This document shows positions 44,797 through 54,189 of a stretch of DNA of 64,000 nt, piece after piece. Numbering within the stretch: position 1 is the first letter of the stretch; each line of letters starts with the position of its first letter. The position numbers were made by a program, and so were the translations under genes. Location: NCBI GenBank assembly GCA_947646735.1, contig CANTFK010000397.1, positions 24,899 to 88,898 on the forward strand. Reading direction: 5' to 3'. Under the pieces are notes generated by a model, which was given only the letters and a program-made list of their open reading frames with translations, was not told the origin of the DNA and made no database searches. This DNA comes from Peronospora farinosa. Taxonomy: Eukaryota > Oomycota > Peronosporomycetes > Peronosporales > Peronosporaceae.

Positions 44797-46349
44797 TTAC
44801 GTCCTTTCTCGGTATCGGCGTTTGCGCGGTATCGTTGCAGCGTTCAACTTATTGAACGCGTGCACTATCCGCCACCCTCCTGTGGCCTTGCGCACACAGA
44901 AGGTCGGAGAGCTGTGAGGTGAAGTTGACTCCCTCACATGGCCCGCTGCTAGGCGATCGGCAAAGAACTTGTCGATCGCCTCGACCTGTTCCCGAGGCAG
45001 TGGCCACTGCTTCATGACACAATATTTTGTGCCAGGAACAAGGTCGATCTCGTGTCGAGTACCTTTATCCTTAGGTAACTCGCACGGAACGGATTCAAGG
45101 AATACATCCTTGAATTCGACAAAATCCTTGTACAAAAGATTTGACTTCAGCGACTCCCAGGATTGCGATGTATATCGTTCAATCCGAGTCTTCTCATCAA
45201 GTACACTCTCGTCCATTGATAAGCTGCTGAGAACCCGTTCGTTCTCGGCAAAAACTGTTGCTGACCGAATGTCAGTCATGTACTCGTCCTCTGCGACGAG
45301 CACACAGATCTGCTTGACTTTGCCACTACGCAGATCACGCAAGAACCATTTAGGTTCTAGCGTAGGCAACTGAGTTATCTCCGAAGTTAACTTCGGAGGC
45401 GCGATCAGATCAAGCGTATAAGCGCCTACGTTTGATCCGTCATTAACCAAGACGTTCAACGTCTCGGTTACTTCCTGGGGAATTATTCCCTCAAGGCACT
45501 GGGGACTTATTCCCTCAGTGATTATTTCCTGGGGACTTATTCCCGCAGGCTCGATGGAACCTGTTCCATCGACTTCCTCTAGCTGTGGTGGCGCAACCAC
45601 AGCGAGATCCTCTACGATCAACTCTCCAGTTGATCTAGGATTACCGTGTTGCCGCTTCTGGGCAACCGGTTTACTCTTCGGTGAACGCTGCCCTCTAGGC
45701 GAGCATTCATGTCCCGGTCCACTCGACTTATTCGAGTGGTGGACCTTCGGCGCTGCCTGTGCTTGTGCACAGCCGCCGGCAGCTTGCTTCACAGCGTGAC
45801 TGTCTGTCACGCTGAGTTCTTGTGCAGTCGTACTAACGACCAAACCACAAGTGAGGCCATCACACTCACTCGTAGTACATTCACACGCTTGTGAACGCTC
45901 CAAGACATTCATCAGATGGCCATCTGATGAACAAGCGGCAGGCATCTTCACGGTTCGATGCTGCCAGCTGACCCATGGCTTGTACCTTCTGAGCCATGAT
46001 AATTCTAGGATGACATCAAATTTGTCATCCAGATCAAGTACGATGAATCATCATCGTACTTTTTGCCTTCAAGCGTGTAGTGAATTCCCACTACACGTTT
46101 CTTTACTGTTACGGATGCGCCAGTTGCAAGGCGCACCGTCATCCTCGTTGGAGGGGTCTCGCGCTCAACATATTTGAGCCTACGATCATCTAGCGAATGG
46201 CGTCGAACAAAGTTGTTCGAAGCCCCACAATCAACTAGGGCGCGAAGTGACATGTTCTTTGTCACTTCGATCTTCAATGTGATGAGGGATACCTCATCAC
46301 TGGGAGCGGCAACACACAGTGACTGTGTGTTGGGAGCAACCTTCGTCAA
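44797..46349 (-). pseudogene. gypsy protease and N-terminal reverse transcriptase (frameshifted)
   Basis: 46349-46005 carries an aspartic-protease-like core (ALVDCGASNNFV, with DCGA in place of the common DSGA). 45951-44797, in another frame, starts with a low-complexity linker and runs into the reverse-transcriptase palm (HSSPTFCVRKATGGWRIVHA, matching the S-P-x-x-x-V-x-K-x-x-G-x-W-R motif of gypsy RTs). A frame change near 44826 interrupts the RT. Confidence 0.8.
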
Positions 46350-46399
46350 GAGTCCCGAGAACTCTCTTGACGTTGCTGGATCAGTAGGGCGCTCCGCCC

Positions 46400-47561
46400 C
46401 TACTGACCCCGACCGTTTTTTGATGGTCCACCACGTTGTTTCGATTTCGCAGCAACGTGGGACCCACGTCTCTGGCCCTTCTTGGCAGACGGTCGATCGT
46501 CACTCCCAGTGTTACGAGACACTGGGCGTGGGGCACTACACTCATAAGCGTAGTGGCCCAACTTCTGACAGTGATTGCACTTTTGCAATCGCTTGTACCC
46601 TGGAGAGCGAGGTCGCTCGCTCTCTACATAGGAGAGGTCCATTGGTTCTGGACCTCCGCCCTCCTGTCGTCTCGGTGGACGATAGGACCTCGAGTGGACG
46701 TGAGCCTGTTGCAGGCTAAAGTCCTCCTGTTCCGCTGCAGAGATCGCTTGATCCAGCGATTCTAGCTCCAAGCGGAACAGGTGGGTCTTGACAGGACCAT
46801 CTGTCAGACCCTTGATGAACACAGTAACCTGCGTGTGTTCATCGATTGGGTTCAGTACGATACAGCTAACGAGGTATCGTACGTGTTGGGCGTAAGCGTG
46901 TATATCACGCTTACCCTGTTTCAAATCCAGGAGCTCAGCACGAGCCCTGAATTTGGCGCGAGGCGGTTCAAACGTGTGTTTGAGCCGCGCCTTGAAGACG
47001 TCATACGTTGGGAAAACGTATGGGTCGTGCAGTTTGAGCCCTAAGGCCCAAGCTTTGGCACGTCCTGCCAAGTTCGACATGGCGAACTTGACCTTCATCT
47101 AAAATGGCATCGTCGAGCTCGACGAACCATCTCAACAAGGAGTCACTTTCGACTGCCTTGTACTTGGAGACATCAATCTTCAAGGACTCGGGTCGACGTG
47201 CATACGTCGACCCGGCAGCAACAGGACTAGACTGCTGTTGTCTCAACAGTTCAGACTGTTGAGCACCCTGCTGCATCAACAAGTCAGCTTGTTGAGCGCC
47301 TTGTTCTCTCAACAGTTCAACCTGTTGAGAACCTTGCTCCTCTAGCAAGGTGAGTTTCTTTACAACTTCGTCAAGTTCATGTTGTATGAACTTGGCGATG
47401 GTTGCATGTTGGTCGTCTCCGCTAAGAGAGAGCAACATGGCACCAACGGCAGGGTTGCCGATGGTTTCAGCCATACGCTGAACCGCATTCCATTCGAGGT
47501 CACTCAAATGGCGGAAATCATCACGCGTTGCGTGATGACGTTCATCACCCGCTGATTCCAT
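46400..47561 (-). pseudogene. gypsy gag (frameshifted)
   Basis: Start at 47561. The N-terminal part contains a glutamine-rich repeat (EQGAQQ, QQGAQQ) that reads like a coiled coil. A one-base frame change near 47095 separates it from the capsid-like part (AKAWALGLKLHDPYVFPTY, the retrotransposon-gag fold) and a CCHC zinc knuckle, CNHCQKLGHYAYEC. The frame ends with a stop at about 46400, followed by protease in another frame. Gag packages the element RNA. This copy could not make full-length Gag without recoding. Confidence 0.8.
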
Positions 47562-47589
47562 AGCGGGTGGTGCGGTGGTCGCTGAACGG

Positions 47590-47606
47590 ACCACGAAGTG
47601 CTACCA
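47590..47606 (-). other. primer-binding site of the gypsy element
   Basis: Two bases inside the 5' LTR the minus strand reads TGGTAGCACTTCGTGG. The first eight or nine bases would pair with a tRNA 3' end in TGCTACCA. A methionine initiator tRNA is a plausible primer, but the pairing beyond nine bases is not shown here. Confidence 0.6.
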
Positions 47607-47608
47607 GG

Positions 47609-48068
47609 TGTAATGGGGCACCCTCCGACTATACTGATTACAGTATAGTCTACTTTTACTGATTACAGTGAAAGCAGGTGCCTCAATTACCTCTCTTACA
47701 CAAGAGGCAGAGGAAGCTTTACTTCTAAACAAACGCTTAGAAGTAGAGGAAAAGAAAACTGTATTTAATATAGTTAACTATCTTAATAAAACTAATCTGT
47801 TATAACCTATGTTAACTATATTAAACTACAACTATGTATGTCGACAACTTGCCCTCCACGCATTGCGCGCGTCCATCGGTCATTGGTCAGCGCGTTGGTT
47901 GATATGATGGCCCATATCAACCAATAAGAGGGCATCTCCAACTTCAAGGAGATCTAGGAACAATATTATAAGAAAAGGTAATATTGTCAAAATATTATTA
48001 GTTATAATAATATTTTATTGACACTTCATATAAGTGTCAATATTATGTAACGGGCTCACCCCGTTACA
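47609..48068 (-). repeat. LTR (element 5' LTR)
   Basis: 460 bp partner of the left LTR. One of its three substitutions (47899 T) extends a stem to 12 paired bases (47895-47906 with 47913-47924). Another (47657 T) turns a pair of the second stem into a G-U type pair. Confidence 0.9.
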
Positions 48069-48322
48069 TATTAGGTTTTGCTTAGCATGGCCTGCGCCAC
48101 CGGCTCCAGTTGCTTTGCATCATATGTGCGGTAGACTTTCACCAAAAAGGCGTAATGAGTCACCAATACATTTAACAATTAGAAATCAATACGAGCAGGT
48201 ATGTCCCAAAAAATTGGTACATATACCCATGGGTACCCATGGGTAAGTTGGTTAATTGAGGCCAATTACCCATACCCAACCCATGAGTATGGGTATGGGT
48301 AATTACCCACCGAGTCTGAGTC

Positions 48323-48337
48323 TGGGTACCACCTCTA
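48323..48337 (-). repeat. hAT right terminal inverted repeat
   Basis: Perfect inverted copy of 39085-39099, followed by the target duplication GTTCACGA at 48338-48345. Confidence 0.85.
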
Positions 48338-48540
48338 GTTCACGATGTGCTCGGTCCTATGAGATACTTCTACGGTGGGCAAGAAAGGTCAATACCCTCA
48401 AGAATAGTCAGGCGAGTTTGGCGGTATTGATGTTTGCCTTTCCTACCAATTAGAGGTCTTGGAAGCCAGTCGAGGTCACATCCAGCCTTCCCACTTTACA
48501 TTTTGCCACTGTGCACTTGCGTCAAGCGCAGCCCTCGACG

Positions 48541-49701
48541 ATGATGATTGTTACCGCGCTGATTGCATGGTCAGCTGCGAGCGTGGCCTCCGCGATGCGT
48601 GAGGATGCCATGCCCAGCACCTACGACTATACTACATCAGGTATTACAGCCACTGTAGCCTCAGTCTCAAACGCGGCCACGAATTACTCTGACGACAAGC
48701 TCGCAGAGTGAAACACGCCGATCGAGGTGAGCGAGGTCAGCGAGCTGATGCAATATGCCGGCATACTGACGGAATTTCAACCTCACATGTTCACTAACCT
48801 TCCCCAATACCAGAGGCTTGAAAAGCTTAAATTGATTAATAATATCAAGAAATTGTTTACTGATTTAACCGCCAGCGCTGACATTTTCAAAGGACTACAC
48901 ATTACCAATTGGATGAAATATGTACGCGATTTGTACGTGGATTCACCGGAAGTGGCAACTAAGGCGATGTTAAAGTTATTGACACGTCATTTTACGAACG
49001 ATCATGCTCTTGCCAGTGCTTTGGTTCCGGGAATGAACGTACCGAGAAAAAAAGACGTCGTTTCAAAACTGCTTAACATACAGGTCGAGATGTGGTTAAA
49101 AGGGCAACAAAGATGAGGAAGCAGTATTTAAGCTTTTGAAGCTCGACGAAACAAATGACAACGTTTTTAACAGTCCGGTCTTTTCCCAGTGGGTCGATTT
49201 TGTCGAGAAACGATCCAATTCTCAGGAAGAGGCATACGATATGATGCTTGACCGACTGTCATCAGATTTTAAGAGTAAGAATGCTCTTGTGGGTGCTCTT
49301 GGTGGCGGAAAAGTACTTATACGAAAGCAATTGCCCATGCATTACTACACTTCCAGTACAAGAAGTGGGTAGAAGAAACGAAAAATGCGGATGACGTTTT
49401 CAGCATTTTAGAGCTCAGCCCGACGGAACAAGACCTATTCAAAAACCCGGCCTTTTCTGGGTGGGTCGGTTTCGTCAAATCAACATCCTCGAATGATCTG
49501 AAAGCAATTGAGACGATGCTTTCCACCCTAAAACTTGATGGTAAGAAGGGAACAAAGAAAGAGATCAAGAAATTGGAATCCGTCACTCAACGACTGAAAA
49601 AAGCCTTGATAAAAAAATCGCCGGAACCTCCAAAACGGCAGAACAATTTTGACTTAAACGAGCCGCCGGCGAAAAGGCAGAAAGAGTTCGATTCGACCTG
49701 A
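48541..49701 (+). pseudogene. secreted WY-domain (RXLR-type) effector pseudogene
   Basis: The start at 48541 is followed by a good signal peptide of about 18 residues ending in an Ala-x-Ala-type site. No RXLR tetrad is present. The acidic stretch that normally precedes the effector core is cut by a TGA at 48709-48711. Downstream three WY-like helical modules are recognisable, one in the frame ending at about 49116, one at 49110-49340 (with the Trp-containing SPVFSQW motif) and one at 49340-49600. They are separated by two frame changes near 49110 and 49310. The last frame ends in a basic tail with a nuclear-signal look at about 49610-49700. WY effectors act in plant cells to suppress immunity. 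This copy is dead through one stop and two shifts. Confidence 0.75.
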
Positions 49702-50600
49702 ATGGACTTTGCCGGAATTAATTTGAGCCTGCGCCTTTGACAGCAGATAAGTTTTGATAGCTCGATCTTACCAAGGCTACGGAAATCTAATGTGACTATT
49801 TTTTTGGAATAATGAAAGGATTTGAAGGACATAGTCAACATTAGGCTAATAAAAATATTCGATTGACTTTTAAGAACATTAACAATTATTGCAATCAATC
49901 TCGTTTGTAATGGAAATGCTTTGCCACTTTAATCGGCTTTTTTGGCACATAGGTATTAATCACCCTCTTTTTCCAAAGAACGCCGGCAACACAATATTTC
50001 TATCATTATATTATATATGTGCTAGCAAACCTCTTGACCATGCGTAAATATAATCGAGATGTCAAACTGACATGACGCGGATTGTATAAAAGTAGAAAAA
50101 TACCTTAAGAAGAGTGTGGGACTAAATAACATTAACAATACTGTTTCCAAACGGTTCCTATCTTGACGATATCAAACGCGTGTTATTAGGAAGTGGCAAA
50201 GAAAAGTGATAAGCCTACCTGATTGTGTGCTACTAAAAAGCCGCGCGCTAACACTATGTACGCATATCATGCATGTACTGGTGGACAATTGAATTAGTTG
50301 TGAAATGTTTTTCTTGGATATTTAAGACGAAGAGGTGTCAAGTGTATTCATCAGGACTATTATTGTAGACGGGCACTTCAAAGTAGATGCCACGTAGTTC
50401 GCAAACACACACCTTCGAGCAGCGTGAGGAAGCGATTAGACCGTCTTACCTCCGCGTGCGGTGGTGGGGGTCTTGGTCGGCCGAAGCGCTGTACTAACCG
50501 TTACCGGTCGCCTTAAGACAACAGCGAAACAAACTTTAAAACAAACACCTAACTACGTCGCGAAAGCTGTTTCCAGTCTTCCTGCGCGCAGTGAGTTTGA
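49702..50600. other. spacer between effector relic and LTR-like segment
   Basis: About 900 bases without a recognisable gene. The first 250 bases are AT-rich and may be the old 3' region of the effector. The G+C-rich part at 50400-50590 could already belong to the next retroelement, but I cannot place its boundary. Confidence 0.4.
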
Positions 50601-50958
50601 TGTGGTAAATTTAAGACTGACTTATAGTTAATCGAATAATATATAAATATAACTCTATCTATTAATTAATTTAATGTAAAGATCGGATACGCGTCTCTTT
50701 AGAAGCGAGTCCTTACGTGCGAGCTTATGTATATTTAAGCTCGCTGATGACGTACGTTTAAAGCATCACCATGACGCCTAGTCCCAACTGGCGTCATCCC
50801 CGTTGAATGTGAATCCATCCATGGATATCACATTCACGAGGGTGGGTCACATTGATGTGCCACACCCAATTGGCAGGCCTAAGGTACCTCGTACCCATTT
50901 AGGCCTGCCCGTCAAGTATTCGACACTTAACGAACCGTGTAACGTTTAGCCCGTTACA
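50601..50958 (-). repeat. LTR-like segment of a second gypsy family
   Basis: It ends at 50958 in ...CGTTACA, followed by CCACCCCCCTCCTC, whose complement is a polypurine tract, exactly as at the left LTR of the gypsy element. It is rich in perfect stems: arms 50719-50727 with 50736-50744, 50771-50778 with 50790-50797, 50872-50882 with 50899-50909 (a smaller stem nests inside), 50937-50944 with 50952-50959. The left boundary is a guess. No second LTR is visible. Confidence 0.55.
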
Positions 50959-51017
50959 CCACCCCCCTCCTCTTTAAGACGATTTTTACAATTTTGTAAA
51001 ACATCGAAAACGAGACG

Positions 51018-51960
51018 ATGCCACCGAAACGTGGTTAGGCTAAAGGGTCGCCTGAAAGGCGCCCATGCAGACCATCACGAAGCACACGAGCCGCGATAAC
51101 TCGCAGCCGTCGCTAAGTGTCTCTGTAACAATGCCGACATCTAATGCCAGGTTGTCAGCAGAAAACACTGGTCCATTCCACTGTTTTTCGGATGAAGATC
51201 TGTCTCTTATTGCAAACTACATCAAGAACAAGCCACTGCCGTCACCCCAAAGTGGCAATGAGCAAATTGCATTGATGGGACATATATCCTTATCACTAGA
51301 GGCACCCAACCTTCAGGAGGCTTCCATGCTTCCTGACAGCTAGGGTCCTGCCTCGTCGTCTGCGCCAACGAGCGCAGCGACTACAACTGAGCGCGCTGCT
51401 TCAGACAAAACAGCCGCGACTCAACAGCAGGTCGGAGATTCGAATTGTCCACTTCTGTTAGCCCTACTTCTGACGCCTTGACAATCCATAATGGAGAGTC
51501 AGACTCAGGCGAGGGTGAGCTAAAAGCTTCTTCGACTTCACAGTCGGTTTAACTAGCACGCCGTCGCGAGGGCAGCTACATGAGTGGTGGCTTTCCACCA
51601 ATGCCACCGCCATCCGAGTGGTCACACTCGAGTGGTAATAGTGCGACGCTTCTAAAGCGTGCCACTATTGACGCTGATAAACTCTTTAGCCTCTTTCCAT
51701 CATGGAAACGGCAGAGCAAAGCACGTGGTCGTGCTTTCCTATCCCCGTCGTGTTGCGTTCGAACATAACAATCGTCAAATACGAGACAGAGATTCTGCGC
51801 CGTGTTAAACCGCATGTAGATGCAGTGACACAGCGGTAACAGCGAATAAGCTTCGCTATGACGCGTGCAAGGGAATATTGGGTGATAACATACCCCAACT
51901 CCTTCTCGCTACTGTGGTAAAGTCGATTAGGAATTTTGGCTAAGTCCATGTATTAATTTT
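51018..51960 (+). pseudogene. decayed antisense frame of the second gypsy family
   Basis: Starting from ATG 51018 (MPPKRG then a stop), broken pieces correspond to the plus-strand frame of the 3.09-kb array units: PLPSPQSGNEQIALMGH here versus PLPSPQSGDEHSALMGH there, and MSGGFPPMPPPSEWSHS versus MSGGLPPMPPPSEWMNS. Several stops and shifts are present, and similarity fades at about 51960. It places the LTR-like segment before it in the same broad family as the array. Confidence 0.65.
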
Positions 51961-52001
51961 ATCGATAAATCCGGAGCCGAATTATCGGGACTTTTCTAGC
52001 C

Positions 52002-52199
52002 AACGGTTGGATCCCTTTCCCATAATGGCTGTATCCCTTTCCTATAACAGTTGGACCCCTTTCCCATAACGGTTGGATCCCTTTCTCATAACGGTTGAAT
52101 CCCTGTCCCGCTTACGGTTGGACCCCTTTCCCATGACGATTGGATCCTTTTCCCATAACGGTTGGACCCCTTTCCCGCTAACGGTCGGCTCCCTGTCCA
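52002..52199. repeat. 22-bp minisatellite
   Basis: About nine degenerate tandem copies of a unit close to AACGGTTGGATCCCTTTCCC AT, with unit lengths of 21-24 bp. No coding sense. Confidence 0.8.
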
Positions 52200-52499
52200 C
52201 CACTAAGTCACTTACTAAAATGACTTATTGGGTGTGGTGGAGTCGATCGTAATTTATGGATGATCGAATGGAAAAGTACCGTTGATCGTGGCATGGATCA
52301 TATTTCCATGTTATATTGGATTATCATGGAATAGATCACCGCTTGGATATACTTGGTTCCAGTATCGGTTGATCCAACTGGATGTATTAAAATTGCACGG
52401 ATTTTACTTGAATGCGGAATATTGGAATTTCTCAAAGTGTGGATCGCGGCCTCAATTAATTGTAATAGACAAATCATGATCCGAGATACATATCGTATC

Positions 52500-53465
52500 G
52501 CTATCGAGTTTGGATAGCACCGCGATCCAAGTCTGGATCGCACTGCAATCTTAGTATTCAGGTGGATCCGCGATCCGTGATTCTGTTATTCACTGTGGAG
52601 GAGCGAGTAAACAATTTTCATAAATTGTAGATCGCGATCCAAGTTATGTGGATCACACATCAAGGATCGATCCCGAAACATTGTGCAGAAAACGCGATCC
52701 AACTTGGAAAACGCGATCCGACTCAGAACCGCGATCCGACTCAGAACCGCGATCCAAAGCTAAGCGCGATCCGACTTAGAACCGCCATCCGACTCAAAAC
52801 CGCGATCCAAAGCTGAGCGCGATCCGACTCAGAATCGCGATCCGACTCAGAACCGCGATCCGAATCAGGACCGCGATCCAAGGCTGAACGCGATCCAAGG
52901 CAGACCGCGATCCAACATAGACCGCGATCCAACTTGACAAACGCGATCCGACTCAGAACCGCGATCCAACTTGGAAAACGCGATCCGACTCAGAACCGCG
53001 ATCCGACTTAAAATCGCGATCCGACTCAGAACCGCGATCCGACTTAGAATCGCGATCCGACTCAGAACCGCGATCCAAAGCTGAACGCGATCCGACTCAG
53101 AACCGCGATCCAAGGCTGAGCGCGATCCGACTCAGAACCGCGATCCGAATCAGGACCGCGATCCAAGGCTGAACGCGATCCAAGGTAGACCGCGATCCGA
53201 CTCAGAACCGCGATCCGAATCAGGACCGCGATCCAAGGCTGAACGCGATCCAAGGTAAACTGCGATCCAAGGTAGACCGCGATCCGACTTAGAATCGCGA
53301 TCCGAATCAGAACCGCGATCCAAGGTATAGCGCGATCCGACTCAGAATCGCGATACAACGTAGGTCCGCGATCCGACCTAGATCGCGATCCAACTCACAA
53401 GGATTACGCATTATGGATCGACCGCGATCCTGAGCTGATACGCGATCTGATTCGGATCGCGATCC
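52500..53465. repeat. GCGATCC minisatellite, 17-19 bp units
   Basis: A long array of units starting with GCGATCC followed by variable 10-12-bp tails such as GACTCAGAACC, AAGGCTGAAC, AACTTGGAAAAC or AAGGTAGACC. The 7-bp core is nearly invariant, while tails alternate and unit length varies between 17, 18 and 19. I estimate about 40 copies. The minus-strand open frames over it (SESDR, WIAVLSRIA) are by-products of the repeat. Core density thins out to the left (52250-52680). Confidence 0.85.
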
Positions 53466-54189
53466 AAAGATAAGGCAAGATCGCCGATGGATCGGGATGG
53501 CAAAGGCATTTGGGGTGGACCACATATCGAGATCTGATTTTTCCTGAAAGGGTGACACGTGGTGATAGATCCTGGAATACAGATAGGCAGAATCGTAGGT
53601 TTCGAGTTTTGATTGGTTAACACTAAACAGAGTTCAATTTTACTTCTAAGTACACGTGTCGACTTCTCTTCCGGGCTGGATTCTTTGGCCACCCGACGTC
53701 TCGAGGAAGCCTACACACTACGCAAGTCATATCCCTGGATTGTTTGGCCAGGGATTGCAAGAACTCTCAACACAACTCAACTGCGATCGGACGCAGATAA
53801 AACACGTAGGGCAAGGCGAAGCAAGTGCAGGACGGATCAAGTGGTCATAAGGTTCTGCTCAAGTGGTCAGAAGATTCAAGCTTCGTTTTATTGGATAACC
53901 GTGATCGATTGGGAAGATCACACCAAGTACTCGGTTTATCTTGTGAAGATTTCCGCAAGATAACCAAACCCCCTATCCCTAACCCAATTAGGATCAACAT
54001 CGACTCAAGTCCACCGAGAAGAGAGCAACCCGCCCTACCGACGGGTACACAAGGTGAGGAAGGCTTTATACACGGAATCGGGGTACCCCCTCCGTTAGTC
54101 GGTCGTCCGGGCGCCAGTGGAGAGTTGGAATCGCATCAGCAATTTTACAAATCCCACTCCACCACACTACGCCGCCCTTACTAGTCCAT
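53466..54189. other. unassigned sequence at the left edge of the retroelement array
   Basis: Two overlapping plus-strand frames (53613-53963 and 53825-54184) have protein-like composition (KVLLKWSEDSSFVLLDNRD) but no recognisable domain and no frame continuity. They may be the remains of another antisense frame that was fused to the array unit at about 54190. The junction is visible because downstream sequence is nearly identical to the array and upstream sequence is not. Confidence 0.4.

Larger units (their letters stand above)
39929..48068 (-). mobile_element. chromovirus-like Ty3/gypsy LTR retrotransposon, minus orientation
   Basis: Two 460-bp direct repeats with TG...CA ends bound an 8140-bp element. 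Orientation is fixed by a purine-rich tract (complement of 40389-40402) next to the left LTR, by a primer-binding site next to the right LTR, and by gag, protease, reverse transcriptase, RNase H, integrase and chromodomain all reading leftwards. The LTRs differ at only three positions (39977/47657, 40180/47860, 40219/47899), so insertion was recent. Yet gag and pol are broken by at least five frame changes. No matching target duplication is found (TCTTG on the left, TATTA on the right). The element sits inside the hAT transposon. A long plus-strand frame lies between integrase and the polypurine tract. The whole element is unusually dense in short perfect inverted repeats. Confidence 0.9.
39085..48337. 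mobile_element. hAT-type DNA transposon, interrupted by a gypsy retroelement
   Basis: The ends are perfect 15-bp inverted repeats, TAGAGGTGGTACCCA at 39085-39099 and its complement at 48323-48337. They are flanked by identical 8-bp direct repeats GTTCACGA at 39077-39084 and 48338-48345. An 8-bp duplication and TAGAG-type termini are hallmarks of hAT elements. Both ends carry subterminal GGGTAATTACCC-like motifs. Without the nested element only about 1.1 kb of hAT sequence remains, so this is a decayed or non-autonomous copy. On the right side a frame near 48090-48150 (LSPKRRNESPIHL) faintly resembles the C-terminal dimerisation domain of hAT transposases. Strand is not decided. Confidence 0.8.

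Noticed and set aside
39924..48073. Target-site duplication of the gypsy element
   Set aside because: Flanks TCTTG and TATTA do not match. TG...CA ends and the polypurine tract fix the LTR borders, so the mismatch is real.
52500..53465. CRISPR-like array of repeats and variable tails
   Set aside because: Eukaryotic context, spacers far too short (10-12 bp) and drawn from a few recurring types. It is a minisatellite.
52741..53558. Minus-strand open frames with SESDR and WIAVLSRIA repeats
   Set aside because: They follow mechanically from the GCGATCC repeat. Unit lengths of 17-19 break any consistent protein period.
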